Shown: positions 17,543 to 27,359 of the stretch, in pieces
How positions within the stretch are numbered: position 1 is the stretch's first letter
Layout: every line of letters starts with the position of its first letter
Assembly (NCBI GenBank): GCA_963668245.2
Contig: OY764195.2
Location: 1,488,001-1,552,000 of the forward strand
Reading direction: 5' to 3'
Source: Anoxybacterium sp963668245
Lineage (GTDB): Bacteria; Bacillota; Clostridia; Peptostreptococcales; Anaerovoracaceae
DNA length: 64,000 nt
Program-made: the position numbers and the translations under genes
The notes under the pieces: generated by a model
Database searches by the model: none
Seen by the model: only the letters and a program-made list of their open reading frames with translations
What the model was told of the DNA's origin: nothing

Positions 17543-17950
17543 ATTGCCTTCTGATATTTAAAAATTATAAGAAGATTTTGGAATTGAGTGGATTAGTTCG
17601 TCTTAACACCTTCGGTAAGGGCTTGTTGATTTTTTCCCATATCAACTTTCGTTGCTGTTTGGTATGCTGGAGCATACCAGTAACTTATAATCATCTCTTT
17701 CTTGACAGAATTATCAATATTTTAGATCATGTTATATATATGGCTTCAGTTGTAAACTGGTTGAATTGAGAATAGATACTGTAGTAAAATGAAATAGTAA
17801 TACTAGAAACAATCAAACTCCATATTATAGCAAAATTTGGACTGTGCATCATCACCGGAACGGTACATTCTCCATATAACCAAGAGGTGCCGATATGACG
17901 ACTTTATCTTTACAAATATAATTCAAAATAAATAGACGGAGGGACATTTT
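17543..17950. other. non-coding debris right of element
   Basis: About 400 bases without a convincing gene. It holds an 8-bp hairpin GGTATGCT-gg-AGCATACC at 17661-17678 and short open stretches in several frames that may be decayed coding sequence. I can assign nothing. Confidence 0.4.
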
Positions 17951-18028
17951 ATGTTGTTATTGCTTCTTAATTACATAGCTCCAATCGAAAAGATTGACGA
18001 AGTTCTTGAAGCATATATCTATCAATGA
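17951..18028 (+). pseudogene. truncated YciI-like fragment
   Basis: ATG 17951 has CGGAGGG eight bases upstream and opens 25 codons (MLLLLLNYIAPIEKIDEVLE...) before TGA. The sequence resembles the start of YciI-family proteins, which normally continue to about 90-100 aa. Good initiation signals with an abrupt stop suggest a recently broken gene. A genuine 25-aa peptide is the alternative. Confidence 0.45.
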
Positions 18029-18074
18029 TTTTAAAACCCCAATTAAGAAATAAAAGAAATTTAAGGAGGAAATG

Positions 18075-18488
18075 ATGAGCGTATCAGAAGACATGCGTAT
18101 TCAAATGGCAGACGGCAGTAGTAGAGGAATAAGCACAATCAAAATCGGAGATTCCATCTACGATGAACAACACGGCGCAGCACTAGTAACAAACGTTTTG
18201 CATGGTATAGAAGAATGCATATACCTCATAAAGCTTAGTAATAACAGTGCTTTAAAGGCAACGGAAGATCATCCTGTGCTCACAGAAAATGGATTCAAGC
18301 GTATTATGGATTTGAAAGTGGGTGATGTGATACTAAGTGCGGATGGGAAGAATACCTTGCAGAACATTGAAATCATTCAATCTGAGAGCGTGGTTTATAA
18401 TCTAATCCTTGAAACTGAAAGCAATTTAATAATATGCGAAGATATTAGTGTCGGTGACTTTTCCATGCAACAAACCCTGTCACGGTAA
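18075..18488 (+). CDS. stand-alone Hint (hedgehog/intein) domain protein
   Basis: 137 aa from ATG 18075, five bases after AAGGAGG (ATG 18072 is too close). The order is typical of the Hint fold: IQMADGSSRGISTIKIGDSIYD, then ALKATEDHPVLTENGFKRIMDLKVGDVI, with the conserved T-x-x-H of block B, and VVYNLILETESNLIICEDISVGDF. The N-terminal nucleophilic Cys and a C-terminal His-Asn are absent. It therefore probably cannot splice, and it may be a degenerate remnant or a domain with another role. It is flanked by non-coding debris. Confidence 0.7.
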   Translation: MSVSEDMRIQMADGSSRGISTIKIGDSIYDEQHGAALVTNVLHGIEECIYLIKLSNNSALKATEDHPVLTENGFKRIMDLKVGDVILSADGKNTLQNIEIIQSESVVYNLILETESNLIICEDISVGDFSMQQTLSR

Positions 18489-19363
18489 GCGGGTTTAGCC
18501 TATCACAGAAAGGACATTATTGAATGGGTCGCAATATTAAGGGGGAAAATGTGAATAAAAAGGGATAAGGTATATTCAATGCACAAAGGGGTATTATATG
18601 GTCGGCTCAAGTACATGAATTGCTCATGCGAACGAACGTGACAAAGGTGATGTTTGGGTGGGCAGAAAAGATAGTTGCTTTCACGTTTTTACAGAGGCTT
18701 TGTAATGCTTGGTGTGTGAAACAATATTTTCAAAAGCACTGTTTATCGTGCCATTTGGTACGGAATAGACGAGATGAATAACCCTCCCCCCAAAATATAG
18801 TTTTGGCCTTTTGTTTGTAGACCGCATAGGTCTTGGATCTATGCAGAATTCCATCCAAACCAGGAATAATAAAGTAACTGGTATACAGAACCTCTCTTAT
18901 CAAGGAATTAGAGACAGGTTTATGAGGTGAAACCTTAAGAAGGAGTATAATCATAAGGACAAAGACCGTTTTTTATTGTATTGTTGGTATGATAGATTTA
19001 TCTTTATTTTAATTGTTAGACAGTCTGGTGCACGGCGGTGTGAGAGGTTGAATGTTTACTAAGGATTTGGAACGTAATAGAAGATGTTTGTTTGGCTTTG
19101 GATTTGAGATGGACTGAGGTTACTCTTTTTTGAAAAATATGAAGAAGCATCAAGCAACTTTGAAGCTTTGGATATGTAGCGTGCACTGAAGGGTAATCCA
19201 TGGGATGTATGACGTGAAATACACGAAATAGTACAAGGGTTACAGAATAAATTACATTTTAAAACAAGAAATTAAATGGTATGATAAAACTATAAAAAAC
19301 GAATGCTTTTCAGTATCGGCAAGGCCATGTGCATTTTGGCAAAACAATAAAGGGGAAATGAAT
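18489..19363. other. long non-coding region before AAA gene
   Basis: About 875 bases with no reading frame having both a good start and a recognisable product on either strand. A minus-strand frame of 74 codons at 18730-18954 lacks family resemblance. This region probably contains decayed genes. The last 20 bases supply the AGGGG ribosome site of the next gene. Confidence 0.4.
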
Positions 19364-22300
19364 ATGAATGATGAAAGAGTTTCTGTTGCACTTCGAGAAA
19401 CAGAACATGAATTAAATATAAATTTTATTGGACAGTCAGATTACTTTAGCCAGTTATGTGCCTTTTTTGAGAAGAAAGTAATCGGAGGAGCCATTAACGG
19501 CACTCTTTTGGTAACAGGAGAACCAAACACGTTCAAAAAGGCAGGAATTAAGACAATTTTGATTAGCCTAATTGAAAAAGGATTGATTCAAAATAATGGA
19601 GTTGAAGAAATTGATTTGATGGACTATGGATTTACCCTAGGATACAATGCATTTTTAACAGATTTACGTATGAAGCTTGAGAGTTCTTCTGGAACCATTA
19701 TTTTTAACAACGTGGAAAAAGCGAGCGAATCAATCTTGACCATTATTTCTGAAATACGTCCTGGAAAGTTGATTCAACTAGATAAATCATACCAACTAAA
19801 AAATGGTTTTTTCATGGAATCAGAAGAGGGCGAAGACGAAGGAATTTCTGCTATTCAATGTGGAGACAAATTTTACTGCTTTATATGCAATGGATGTGAA
19901 AAAGAAATAACTGAGGATTTTCTAATCAATCATTTTCAGAATAGAGATGCTCATCTTCGAACGCAAGCTCTTTCTTCTGACGAGCGCTTTACTATCAAAC
20001 AGAAAGTTATTTCCAAAGTCCTTTCGGAAATGGAACTTGATTTTGACATCGAAATAACAGTAGGAAATGAAAGCACGAATGGAGAGTCGGATTTAAACAG
20101 TATTTATTCTTACTTGTATCAATTTCATGAGCAAGAAGATTTTACAATGAGGGACTATATGCATTATCGGGTGAGCGGTCCATTGACAAAAATCTTGCGG
20201 GATTATCAAGTGAAAACGGGCACGAATGTGCTTCTTTATATCGAAAATCAAGAGATTTTTTGTAGAATTGATGACGGAATCTACAATCTGAATGATTATG
20301 TGACCCCATCTCTAAATGAAGTAAAATATCGACTGGAATCGGAGATTGGTCTAAAAGAGTTTAAAGAGTTTATTCGGAATATTGAAGAAAATGATAAAAT
20401 ACAAAAAATCAGAGAGAGACAAGGACTTAGAAACCCAAAACTCTCTTTGAATACCGTTTTTTCTGGAGATGCTGGAGTAGGAAAATCGGAATCTGCAAAG
20501 ATATTTTTTGATTTTTTGTATGCACTTGGATATTTGGGGAAAAATAGCTTTGTGGAAGCAAGTAAATCAGATTTTCTAGTGGGTACCGTTGAAGATACCA
20601 TTAGTGCAACTCAGCAAATCATCAATTCAGCGCTTCAAGGTGTCTTATTTATTGATGGTATTGGCACTTTAACGGCAAACATGTCAGACCGAAATGTGAA
20701 AGCATTTTGGAGAACTTTAATGAGTGCCATTGATAAGCATCCAGAAGATTTGATTGTTTTATTGTCTGGAAAGAAGAAAGAAGTAAAGGTATTGATGGAA
20801 AAGGACGGTATGGCTTCCAAGTTCCCGAACAATATCTACTTTCGAGATTATTTACCTGATGAGATGTATGAGTTAGGTATTCGTTGGGCGAAAGAAAAAG
20901 GATACCGCATTGATACGCGTCTTAAAAATGATCTGATTGAGCAGTTTTCTAGCAATCAGGTCATTGAAAAGGGTGGTCTGGGAAATGCGCGTTTTGTAAG
21001 AAATGTTATTGATAATGCAATTGCAGATTTGAACAAAAAGTACCTAAAAGATCCATCCATTGGTGTTGATTTACTTGGTCGTGACAATTTCAATTTTAAC
21101 TTTAAGGCCAATTTTGATCTTGAATCAAAACTAAAGACCATCATCGGGCTGGACGAAGTGAAGAAATTGCTTCGCGCGCAATATCAATTGTTATTGGCTC
21201 AAGAGAAACGTCGTTCTGTTGGAATTGAAACCCAAATCGCTCAAAATTTGAATATGGTCTTTTTAGGTAATCCTGGAACTGGAAAAACGAGCATTGCGCG
21301 CCTTGTTGCTGAGATGCTCAATAGCATGGGCTTTTTAAAGGTTGGGCAACTTATAGAAACGGATCGTTCAGGATTTGTTGGTGAAAATTCTACTGAAACA
21401 GCGAAAAAAACAGAACTTAAATTTAAAGAAGCCCTCGGGGGGATTCTGTTTATTGATGAAGCCTATACTTTGGCTAATGACAGCCTTGGTAGAGTCGCTA
21501 TAGAAGTTTTACTAAAGCTGATTGAGGATTATTCTAGTGAAGTTATTGTGGTATTAGCAGGCTACGTTGATGAAATGGAATCTTTCTTTGACGTAAATAT
21601 TGGACTACGTTCACGGTTCCCTTTGGTAACTCATTTCGAAGACTATAGCCCTGATGAATTGACTTCTATGGCAATGAGCCTTATTACATCAAAAGGATTT
21701 CGCCTTTCAAAAAATGCAGAAATTGAACTAAAAAAGAGCTTTATTGATATTTATGAAAATTCAGATACCCAATCGGGAAATGGAAGATTAGTAAGAAACT
21801 ATATTGAAAACTTGATTCGATCTCAGAGTATTCGTATCGCGCAAGAAGCAGTTAGCGCTTACGAAATGAACTTGATTACATATGGTGACTTTAATAAAAT
21901 GTCACTTGCTGATCGAGATGATAATTTTGATTTAGAATCAAAATTAAATGAGATTGCTGGCAATGAGCAGGCAAAAGAATTTTTGCAAGATCAGTACAAA
22001 TATTTTAAAATGGTTGAACGACGAAAAAAATGGGGTTTGAACGCAGATCTTAGTAAGTATATGAATGCCATCTTTACAGGAGAACAGGGAACAGGAAAAC
22101 ATAAAATACTCAATATCTTAACTGAAATGCTTTTTAGTATGGGAATTGTAAAGTCTAAAATTCCAACAGAAATAAGTGGACAGGAACTATCTGTTGCCAT
22201 GAGTAACGGTAGCTGTTTGGAAGATTTCCTCAGCAAAAGTATTGGAAAAGTTCTTGTGATTGATAAGGCGGACTTGTTTCTTCAGGAAAAGAACTTCAAT

Positions 22301-22738
22301 AGCGTCATGGCAGAATGGATTAAGTTTATTGATAAGAATAAGAATAAGATGTTTATCGTCTTTAATGGTTCGCATGAACCAATGAAGGACTTGATGAAGG
22401 CATATACGCCTTTGGCGTACCGGTTCCCGATTTGGCTTCATTTTGAAAACTACAATGTGGATGAGCTTTATCATTTTGCATTGCAGGTTCTAGAAAAGAA
22501 AGGATTTATTTTGGACGAACAGGCGCAAAAAGAACTGGAAAAAACATTGACTGAGTTCAGTGAAAATAAGTTTATCTTTTTGAAAAATGCGCTAATGGTC
22601 AACCAGTTCATTGATAACATCTTAAGGGAACAAGTGTCTAGAGTTTATGATGATAAGATAGACAGGAATAAAATCAATGAAGTTCAGCTGGTAGATGTGG
22701 AAAAGGCAAAAAAACAGTTCATTGCCAAAAATACTTGA
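19364..22738 (+). CDS. giant four-module CbxX/SpoVK-like AAA ATPase
   Basis: 1124 aa from ATG 19364, eight bases after AGGGG. Four AAA-like units lie in series. Unit 1 (about 1-330) has a collapsed P-loop (LLVTGEPNTFKKAG) and a ClpA/B-like N-terminus. Unit 2 has Walker A GDAGVGKS at 368-375 but LFIDGIG, lacking the catalytic Glu. Unit 3 is canonical: GNPGTGKT at 635 and LFIDEAYTL, then LRSRFPLVTHFEDYS. Unit 4 has GEQGTGKH at 906 and VIDKADLF, both altered. Units 2-4 match the CbxX/CfxQ family (Rubisco activase, SpoVK), whose members remodel proteins or sit beside secretion systems. It stands alone, so the partner is unknown. Confidence 0.82.
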   Translation: MNDERVSVALRETEHELNINFIGQSDYFSQLCAFFEKKVIGGAINGTLLVTGEPNTFKKAGIKTILISLIEKGLIQNNGVEEIDLMDYGFTLGYNAFLTDLRMKLESSSGTIIFNNVEKASESILTIISEIRPGKLIQLDKSYQLKNGFFMESEEGEDEGISAIQCGDKFYCFICNGCEKEITEDFLINHFQNRDAHLRTQALSSDERFTIKQKVISKVLSEMELDFDIEITVGNESTNGESDLNSIYSYLYQFHEQEDFTMRDYMHYRVSGPLTKILRDYQVKTGTNVLLYIENQEIFCRIDDGIYNLNDYVTPSLNEVKYRLESEIGLKEFKEFIRNIEENDKIQKIRERQGLRNPKLSLNTVFSGDAGVGKSESAKIFFDFLYALGYLGKNSFVEASKSDFLVGTVEDTISATQQIINSALQGVLFIDGIGTLTANMSDRNVKAFWRTLMSAIDKHPEDLIVLLSGKKKEVKVLMEKDGMASKFPNNIYFRDYLPDEMYELGIRWAKEKGYRIDTRLKNDLIEQFSSNQVIEKGGLGNARFVRNVIDNAIADLNKKYLKDPSIGVDLLGRDNFNFNFKANFDLESKLKTIIGLDEVKKLLRAQYQLLLAQEKRRSVGIETQIAQNLNMVFLGNPGTGKTSIARLVAEMLNSMGFLKVGQLIETDRSGFVGENSTETAKKTELKFKEALGGILFIDEAYTLANDSLGRVAIEVLLKLIEDYSSEVIVVLAGYVDEMESFFDVNIGLRSRFPLVTHFEDYSPDELTSMAMSLITSKGFRLSKNAEIELKKSFIDIYENSDTQSGNGRLVRNYIENLIRSQSIRIAQEAVSAYEMNLITYGDFNKMSLADRDDNFDLESKLNEIAGNEQAKEFLQDQYKYFKMVERRKKWGLNADLSKYMNAIFTGEQGTGKHKILNILTEMLFSMGIVKSKIPTEISGQELSVAMSNGSCLEDFLSKSIGKVLVIDKADLFLQEKNFNSVMAEWIKFIDKNKNKMFIVFNGSHEPMKDLMKAYTPLAYRFPIWLHFENYNVDELYHFALQVLEKKGFILDEQAQKELEKTLTEFSENKFIFLKNALMVNQFIDNILREQVSRVYDDKIDRNKINEVQLVDVEKAKKQFIAKNT

Positions 22739-22794
22739 GTTTGTTTCTGTAAGAAGATTATATTGAACCCTCATAAGTCCAAAAATAAAAATAC

Positions 22795-22838
22795 GAGACT
22801 AGGCAACCGAACAAATAGAGTGCCTGGTCTTTTTTGTG
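22795..22838 (+). terminator. terminator after AAA gene
   Basis: AGACTAGGCA pairs with TGCCTGGTCT (one G-T pair), followed by six T. Confidence 0.8.
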
Positions 22839-22890
22839 GAGGGAGCCATAGTATAAACAGAATCGTATCATTTTAAATTGTGGAAGTACG

Positions 22891-23790
22891 TTAAGATGGA
22901 TTGCGTGTATATTTTAAATAGCCATCTATTATGCTTTGACTGATCTTCTTGGTTTCAAATAAGTAATCCACGTGGGATCGGATCATTCTTGCCAGTGCTT
23001 GATATTTGTTGATACTTGTAATCACAATATGGAATTGGGCAATTGCTATTTTTACGATTTCTTCTAAAGTCATATCTCCTTCAATGAGTTCTAAAATCCT
23101 TTGATTTCGTTTTTGAAAGAATGCGATATTATCCTTAACCAGCTGGTCGATTTCTTGGTAGATTCCTTTGTGTGCAACAATATACTGACTGCATGGGAGT
23201 TGTAACAACTTCATTTTGCTTTCAAAATCTTTTCGGATTACATATGCATAAGGAATTTTTGCACCGCGCATGGTCTCGTAGCTCATCAGGGTATCACCCA
23301 GGTAGCCCACGTCATCAGGTGTAATGATGCACAGGTGCTCTACGCTGTGACCAGGGGTGTGAAACAGTCTAAACTCAACTCCGCATAGGGAGATGTTTTT
23401 TTGGGATTCTAAAATCAAAAGATCTACATCGCAAATCATATTGCCAAAATGGTGTTCCACTTGAGAAAGAGAATAGTGATCGTTTGATATTTTTAGATTG
23501 AATGCAGAACGGCACATTATAGCATCTATTTCAGACATTGCAATTTTGCAATTGTATTTTTCTTTCCAATGGGCATTATTGCCAACGTGATCAATATGAG
23601 CGTGGCTGGATATGATTCCTGTTATGGTCAAATGTTCTGATTCTAGTAGAGAATCCAATCCCTTTCTCTGACCGTGAGCCAAACCTGAATCAAGTAGTAT
23701 GATTTCAGTTTCGTTGATTTTATAGAAAGGAATATAACTCAAACCTGAATCAATGCAATAAGTATTTCCTTTTACTCTGATGATTTTCAA
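22891..23790 (-). CDS. metallo-beta-lactamase-fold hydrolase
   Basis: 299 aa, starting at TTG 23790 with AAGGAGG eight bases upstream. The zinc motif HAHIDHVGN (HxHxDH type) is present, followed by FHTPGHSVEHL with the third histidine and YLGDTLMSYE with the bridging Asp. The C-terminal 80 residues resemble the winged-helix-like tail of glyoxalase-II/RNase-type hydrolases. It is cytoplasmic and monocistronic, divergent from the sigma factor gene. The substrate is unknown. Confidence 0.85.
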   Translation of the reverse strand: MKIIRVKGNTYCIDSGLSYIPFYKINETEIILLDSGLAHGQRKGLDSLLESEHLTITGIISSHAHIDHVGNNAHWKEKYNCKIAMSEIDAIMCRSAFNLKISNDHYSLSQVEHHFGNMICDVDLLILESQKNISLCGVEFRLFHTPGHSVEHLCIITPDDVGYLGDTLMSYETMRGAKIPYAYVIRKDFESKMKLLQLPCSQYIVAHKGIYQEIDQLVKDNIAFFQKRNQRILELIEGDMTLEEIVKIAIAQFHIVITSINKYQALARMIRSHVDYLFETKKISQSIIDGYLKYTRNPS

Positions 23791-23850
23791 ACAAATGCCT
23801 CCTTGGTGATGTTATTTCGTTTGTTTCTATCATAAAATTAAGAGATGACT

Positions 23851-23879
23851 TTGTCCTAAGACTAGATATCCCGTATAAT
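23851..23879 (+). promoter_or_regulatory. promoter of ECF sigma operon
   Basis: TTGTCC (23851-23856), 17-bp spacer, TATAAT (23874-23879), about 70 bases before the sigma factor start. This is a housekeeping-type promoter; an ECF-type self-promoter is not obvious. Confidence 0.55.
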
Positions 23880-23947
23880 ATAATAGCAGAAAAGGTGTAA
23901 CGAAATCACGTGTTTTCGGATATATATTGTAAAGGAGGCGAGAATAA

Positions 23948-24424
23948 TTGATTGACATGAATCATATTTACAAAGAATATGCCCGGGTTGTTTATAAATA
24001 TTTACTGAGCCTTTGTAATGATGGAAATCTTGCTGAGGAACTAACACAAGAAACCTTTTATCGCGCAGTCAAATCTTCAAAAAGATTTGATGGAACTTGT
24101 AAAGCTTCAACTTGGCTTTGTCAGATTGCAAAACATGTTTGGTACCAAGAGCTTGATAAAAAGAGAAGAAAACAAACGGTGCCGCTAGAAGAAAATTGGG
24201 AGATGTGCGTTTTGAGCCCAGAAGAGGACTATTGCCGTGGCGAAGAAAAAATGCAATTGATGAAATCGGTACATGGTCTTGAAGAAACCAGCAAAGAAGT
24301 TGTATTGCTCAGGATAACAGGTGCTTTTTCTTTTAAGGAAATTGGAGAAATTTTTAATCGAAATGAAAACTGGGCACGTGTTACTTTTTATCGAGCAAAA
24401 CAAAAAATAGTGAAAGGAAAATAA
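23948..24424 (+). CDS. ECF-type RNA polymerase sigma factor
   Basis: 158 aa, TTG 23948 nine bases after GGAGG; ATG 23957 is the alternative. Region 2 reads YKYLLSLCNDGNLAEELTQETFYRAVKSSKRFDG ... ASTWLCQIAKHVWYQELDKKRR. Region 4 reads SKEVVLLRITGAFSFKEIGEIFNRNENWARVTFYRAKQKI. It directs transcription in response to an envelope or stress signal. The next gene, two bases on, encodes its likely zinc-finger anti-sigma factor. Confidence 0.92.
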   Translation: MIDMNHIYKEYARVVYKYLLSLCNDGNLAEELTQETFYRAVKSSKRFDGTCKASTWLCQIAKHVWYQELDKKRRKQTVPLEENWEMCVLSPEEDYCRGEEKMQLMKSVHGLEETSKEVVLLRITGAFSFKEIGEIFNRNENWARVTFYRAKQKIVKGK

Positions 24425-24426
24425 GC

Positions 24427-25035
24427 ATGAAGTGTGAAATTATTAGAGACCTCTTACCAACCTATGTGGATGGCTTGACCAGCATGGAAAGCAATGCTGA
24501 AATTGAAACTCATATAGAACGTTGTAAGGAATGTAGTGAATTATTGAGAAAGATGAATGCCGAGATTGAAGTTGGATGCTCGGAGAAGAATACAGAAAGC
24601 ATAGCCCCTTTTCGTAAACTGAACAAACGAATCCTACAGGCTTCCCTCGCAACGCTCTCAATCTGCATAATAATCGTAACAGCCTACTTTTACTTTTTTG
24701 AGTTTGGTTGGAAAGTAAATTCGGATGATATGGACATTCAATATTCATATTCGGATCATAGAATTCAAATAGAGTTTACTCTCACAGATGGAAAAGTTTT
24801 AAATGCTTGGCCTGATCGTCATAGTTTTTTCGGAAATATAAAATTTACCGAATGCTATCCAAGCGTACTAGACGATCGAGGGGAATATCCAAATCAGTTT
24901 TCATATGGTGTTGATATAGAAAACCTAGAGACAGAAGATTTATTTCAAGGGGATGCTGTGATGGAACTGCATTTCGCAGATAAAACTGAAAAGATCGATT
25001 TAAAAGAAATTGCACAAGAATTGAAATTGGAATAA
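24427..25035 (+). CDS. membrane anti-sigma factor with zinc finger
   Basis: 202 aa. The N-terminal anti-sigma zinc-binding motif is CEIIRDLLPTYVDGLTS ... HIERCKECSELL (H-x3-C-x2-C). A single membrane helix spans about residues 70-90 (LATLSICIIIVTAYFYFF). The C-terminal 110 residues lie outside and are mostly predicted beta structure. It follows the sigma gene after two bases, the standard ECF sigma/anti-sigma arrangement, and should hold the sigma factor at the membrane until the outer domain senses its signal. Confidence 0.88.
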   Translation: MKCEIIRDLLPTYVDGLTSMESNAEIETHIERCKECSELLRKMNAEIEVGCSEKNTESIAPFRKLNKRILQASLATLSICIIIVTAYFYFFEFGWKVNSDDMDIQYSYSDHRIQIEFTLTDGKVLNAWPDRHSFFGNIKFTECYPSVLDDRGEYPNQFSYGVDIENLETEDLFQGDAVMELHFADKTEKIDLKEIAQELKLE

Positions 25036-25085
25036 AATGGCCTCAGAACAGGAATCGTATTTTATGTGAAATGGAGGAAAACTCA

Positions 25086-25514
25086 ATGGAAATCAAACAT
25101 GCGACCGTGGACGATTTTGATCTGGCCTTCGATTACATTGAAAAGTTATGGACCTATAATACTTACGATAAAACTGTAATCGAAAAGGTATATCGAGAGG
25201 TCTTGGAAAATGAAAACGACTTCGCCTTTTTTCTCATTGATGATGGAATCCCGAGGGGGTTTTGTCACGGTACATTTTTTAATACTTTTTGGTTGTCTGG
25301 ACAGACTTGCTATGTTTCAAGCATTATTACCGATGAGGAGCATCGAAAAAAAGGTTATGGACGGAAGCTAATGGATTACGCAAAAAAGTTAGCAGAGCAA
25401 AGAAACTGCCATGCCATTGTGCTGGATTCTGGTATGCCAAGAAAAGAGGCACATCAATTCTATGAAATATATGGATTTGAAAAGTGTGCATATTGTTTTG
25501 AATTAAAGTTTTAG
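25086..25514 (+). CDS. GNAT-family N-acetyltransferase
   Basis: 142 aa from ATG 25086, with TGGAGGA nine bases upstream; ATG 25071 overlaps that site. Acetyl-CoA-binding motif A is SSIITDEEHRKKGYGRKLMDYA, with the R/Q-x-x-G-x-G/A pattern. Motif B is YEIYGFEKCAYCFEL. It transfers an acetyl group to an unknown amine. It is 50 bases after the anti-sigma gene and may share its transcript. Its 3' end overlaps the convergent lipocalin-like gene by 12 bases. Confidence 0.85.
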   Translation: MEIKHATVDDFDLAFDYIEKLWTYNTYDKTVIEKVYREVLENENDFAFFLIDDGIPRGFCHGTFFNTFWLSGQTCYVSSIITDEEHRKKGYGRKLMDYAKKLAEQRNCHAIVLDSGMPRKEAHQFYEIYGFEKCAYCFELKF

Positions 25515-25952
25515 AACCTCATGAAAGTCGGCTCGTTTCCATATTAGTGTAGCATTATTGGCAGGTGCAGTAATAATAATTAGATTATTTTCTATCTGAA
25601 TGAGTCTTTGCTGTGCTTGCCCCTCCCAAGTAGGATTTAAGCTGACTGTCATGTGATGTGTTAATATATTGTTTTTCTCATCCACTTCGTATTGCCCTGA
25701 GTATGCCATATATCCTTTGGACGCTGCAGCCATTTCTTCTAAGGTTCCCGTATGTAATCTTTTGCTTGCATATGAGGGACGTCCTTTTGACATCATCTGT
25801 GCTGACATATAACCATCAGGAGTATACAGAATAAATCCTGTGACATCCTTACCCATCGGATAATATTTGTTTTCTGGATTTTCCTTATCTGGTATGCTGT
25901 ATTCTACCAATTCCCAAGCACCTATGATAGTGTTTCTTAAATTGTTTGACAT
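25503..25952 (-). CDS. lipocalin-like domain protein
   Basis: 149 aa, ATG 25952 behind AAAGGAGG. It begins NTIIGAWELVEYSIPDKENP and continues GFILYTPDGYMSAQMM, both landmarks of the lipocalin-like domain (PF13924) seen in small bacterial and fungal proteins. It has no signal peptide. The fold binds small hydrophobic molecules, but no ligand is known. The next minus-strand gene upstream is the CoA-ligase-like gene, 47 bases away, so the two may form one unit. Confidence 0.75.
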   Translation of the reverse strand: MSNNLRNTIIGAWELVEYSIPDKENPENKYYPMGKDVTGFILYTPDGYMSAQMMSKGRPSYASKRLHTGTLEEMAAASKGYMAYSGQYEVDEKNNILTHHMTVSLNPTWEGQAQQRLIQIENNLIIITAPANNATLIWKRADFHEVLKL

Positions 25953-25999
25953 GATTAATCCTCCTTTAAATTTTATGTTTACGCAAAACCATATAGAAG

Positions 26000-27031
26000 T
26001 TACAGATTCGTATTCCCTTTCTTTATTTTACGATCTTGAATATAATCCAATAGTTTCAATGTTGTGCCACAAGAACAGTTTTCTGTTTTCCACCTACTAA
26101 TGTCTCCCGTACGATATCGGATAAAAGGCATTCCAACACGAGTTAACGTGGTAAACACAATTTCACCCCATTCTCCATCAGGCAAGGGAATGCCTGAATC
26201 TTTATCTATGATTTCTAGATAAAGATCGGCCTCTCTGACATGGTATCCGTTTTGAAATTCACAACTTACGCCGCATCCCAACCCCATTTCTGTCATGCCA
26301 TAGTGCTCAAAGACTTCCGCATTCCATGCATCTTGAATGACAGTTCTAACTTGATCCGAAACAAAATCAGCACTAAGAAGAACACTCTGGATTGATTTCA
26401 GGTTTGGATATTTTTTAGCAAGATTGTAGATTTGATTTGGCATTCCAGAAAGAGAAGTTATTTTTTTAAATTGAATCAATGATGCGATTTCTTCTTCCTC
26501 CATTCCAAAAAGAGGAACTGTTTCGGCTCCAAATCGCCATAATCCTCGAATCAGTTGATCTCCCACCGACATAGGAGTTTTATAAGGAAAAAGGATTCCG
26601 ATAATATCTTTGGAATTTACCAAATTTTGCATGCCAAAATGGAAAAAATCAGTACATAATTCTAAGTCCGCACTGGTAAAAAAGACTCGCTTGGATTCTC
26701 CCGTACTACCACTCGTTTGCAGTGTTACAATGCGACTGATTTCATTTGGATGGACACAAACCATGCGGTAAGGATCGCCTCGCAAATCTTCAGGAGTAGT
26801 AAATGGTAAATCTGATAAATCTGACAAATTTTGAAGCTGTGCCGTACCAAATAAAGATTTGTAAAAAGAACTGTTGTTTGATGCATGCTTTAATGTCCAA
26901 TTGATGCGACTCAACTGCCACTGAGAAAGATCAGCACGACTTAACGCAGCCTCACTTTTTATTTGATGATGAGGAGGATAAGGTCCAGATATTTTTTGAA
27001 TGATCCAGTTGTCTAAAGTAGGTCGTATCAT
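26000..27031 (-). CDS. phenylacetate-CoA ligase-like adenylating enzyme
   Basis: 343 aa from ATG 27031 behind AAAGGAGG. It has the AMP-forming ligase signature TLQTSGSTGESKRVFFT (P-loop-like, S/T-G rich), then EHYGMTEMGLGCG and MPFIRYRTGDISRW (the GD adenylation-site motif). This matches the PaaK/coenzyme-F390-synthetase branch, and within it the short DVU_1553-like group. It adenylates a carboxylic acid, possibly for CoA thioester formation. It is shorter than PaaK (about 430 aa), mainly at the C-terminus. The substrate is unknown. Confidence 0.78.
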   Translation of the reverse strand: MIRPTLDNWIIQKISGPYPPHHQIKSEAALSRADLSQWQLSRINWTLKHASNNSSFYKSLFGTAQLQNLSDLSDLPFTTPEDLRGDPYRMVCVHPNEISRIVTLQTSGSTGESKRVFFTSADLELCTDFFHFGMQNLVNSKDIIGILFPYKTPMSVGDQLIRGLWRFGAETVPLFGMEEEEIASLIQFKKITSLSGMPNQIYNLAKKYPNLKSIQSVLLSADFVSDQVRTVIQDAWNAEVFEHYGMTEMGLGCGVSCEFQNGYHVREADLYLEIIDKDSGIPLPDGEWGEIVFTTLTRVGMPFIRYRTGDISRWKTENCSCGTTLKLLDYIQDRKIKKGNTNL

Positions 27032-27359
27032 AAGCTGGCCTCCTTTGCATATTCGAAAAGGTGTAAGCATATTTTGATATGTTGTTATTTCTCCTTATTT
27101 ATTATCTTATGAAACGAGTTTATCATGGCTTTTCTTCAAATTCAATTGAGAATTCATGGAAATGCGAACAATATAATGAACCATAGAATCATAGAGGTTG
27201 AAAAAATGCTGGAAGAAAAATAGCACAGCTAGAAGGAAAAGTTGATTGCAGTCAAGCGCAGAACTGGATATAATACATAGAGTGGAATCCAATAAATGTA
27301 ATTTTGTTGGTGGAAATATCAGTGTGTATAAAAGTCTATTTTAAGAAAGGGAAAGAGTA

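Noticed and set aside
17578..17769. Plus-strand 63-codon frame right of attR
   Set aside because: No ribosome site, no family resemblance and unusual codon use; treated as non-coding.
18730..18954. Minus-strand 74-codon frame in the debris region
   Set aside because: No recognisable domain and a poor start; random openness in AT-rich DNA is sufficient.
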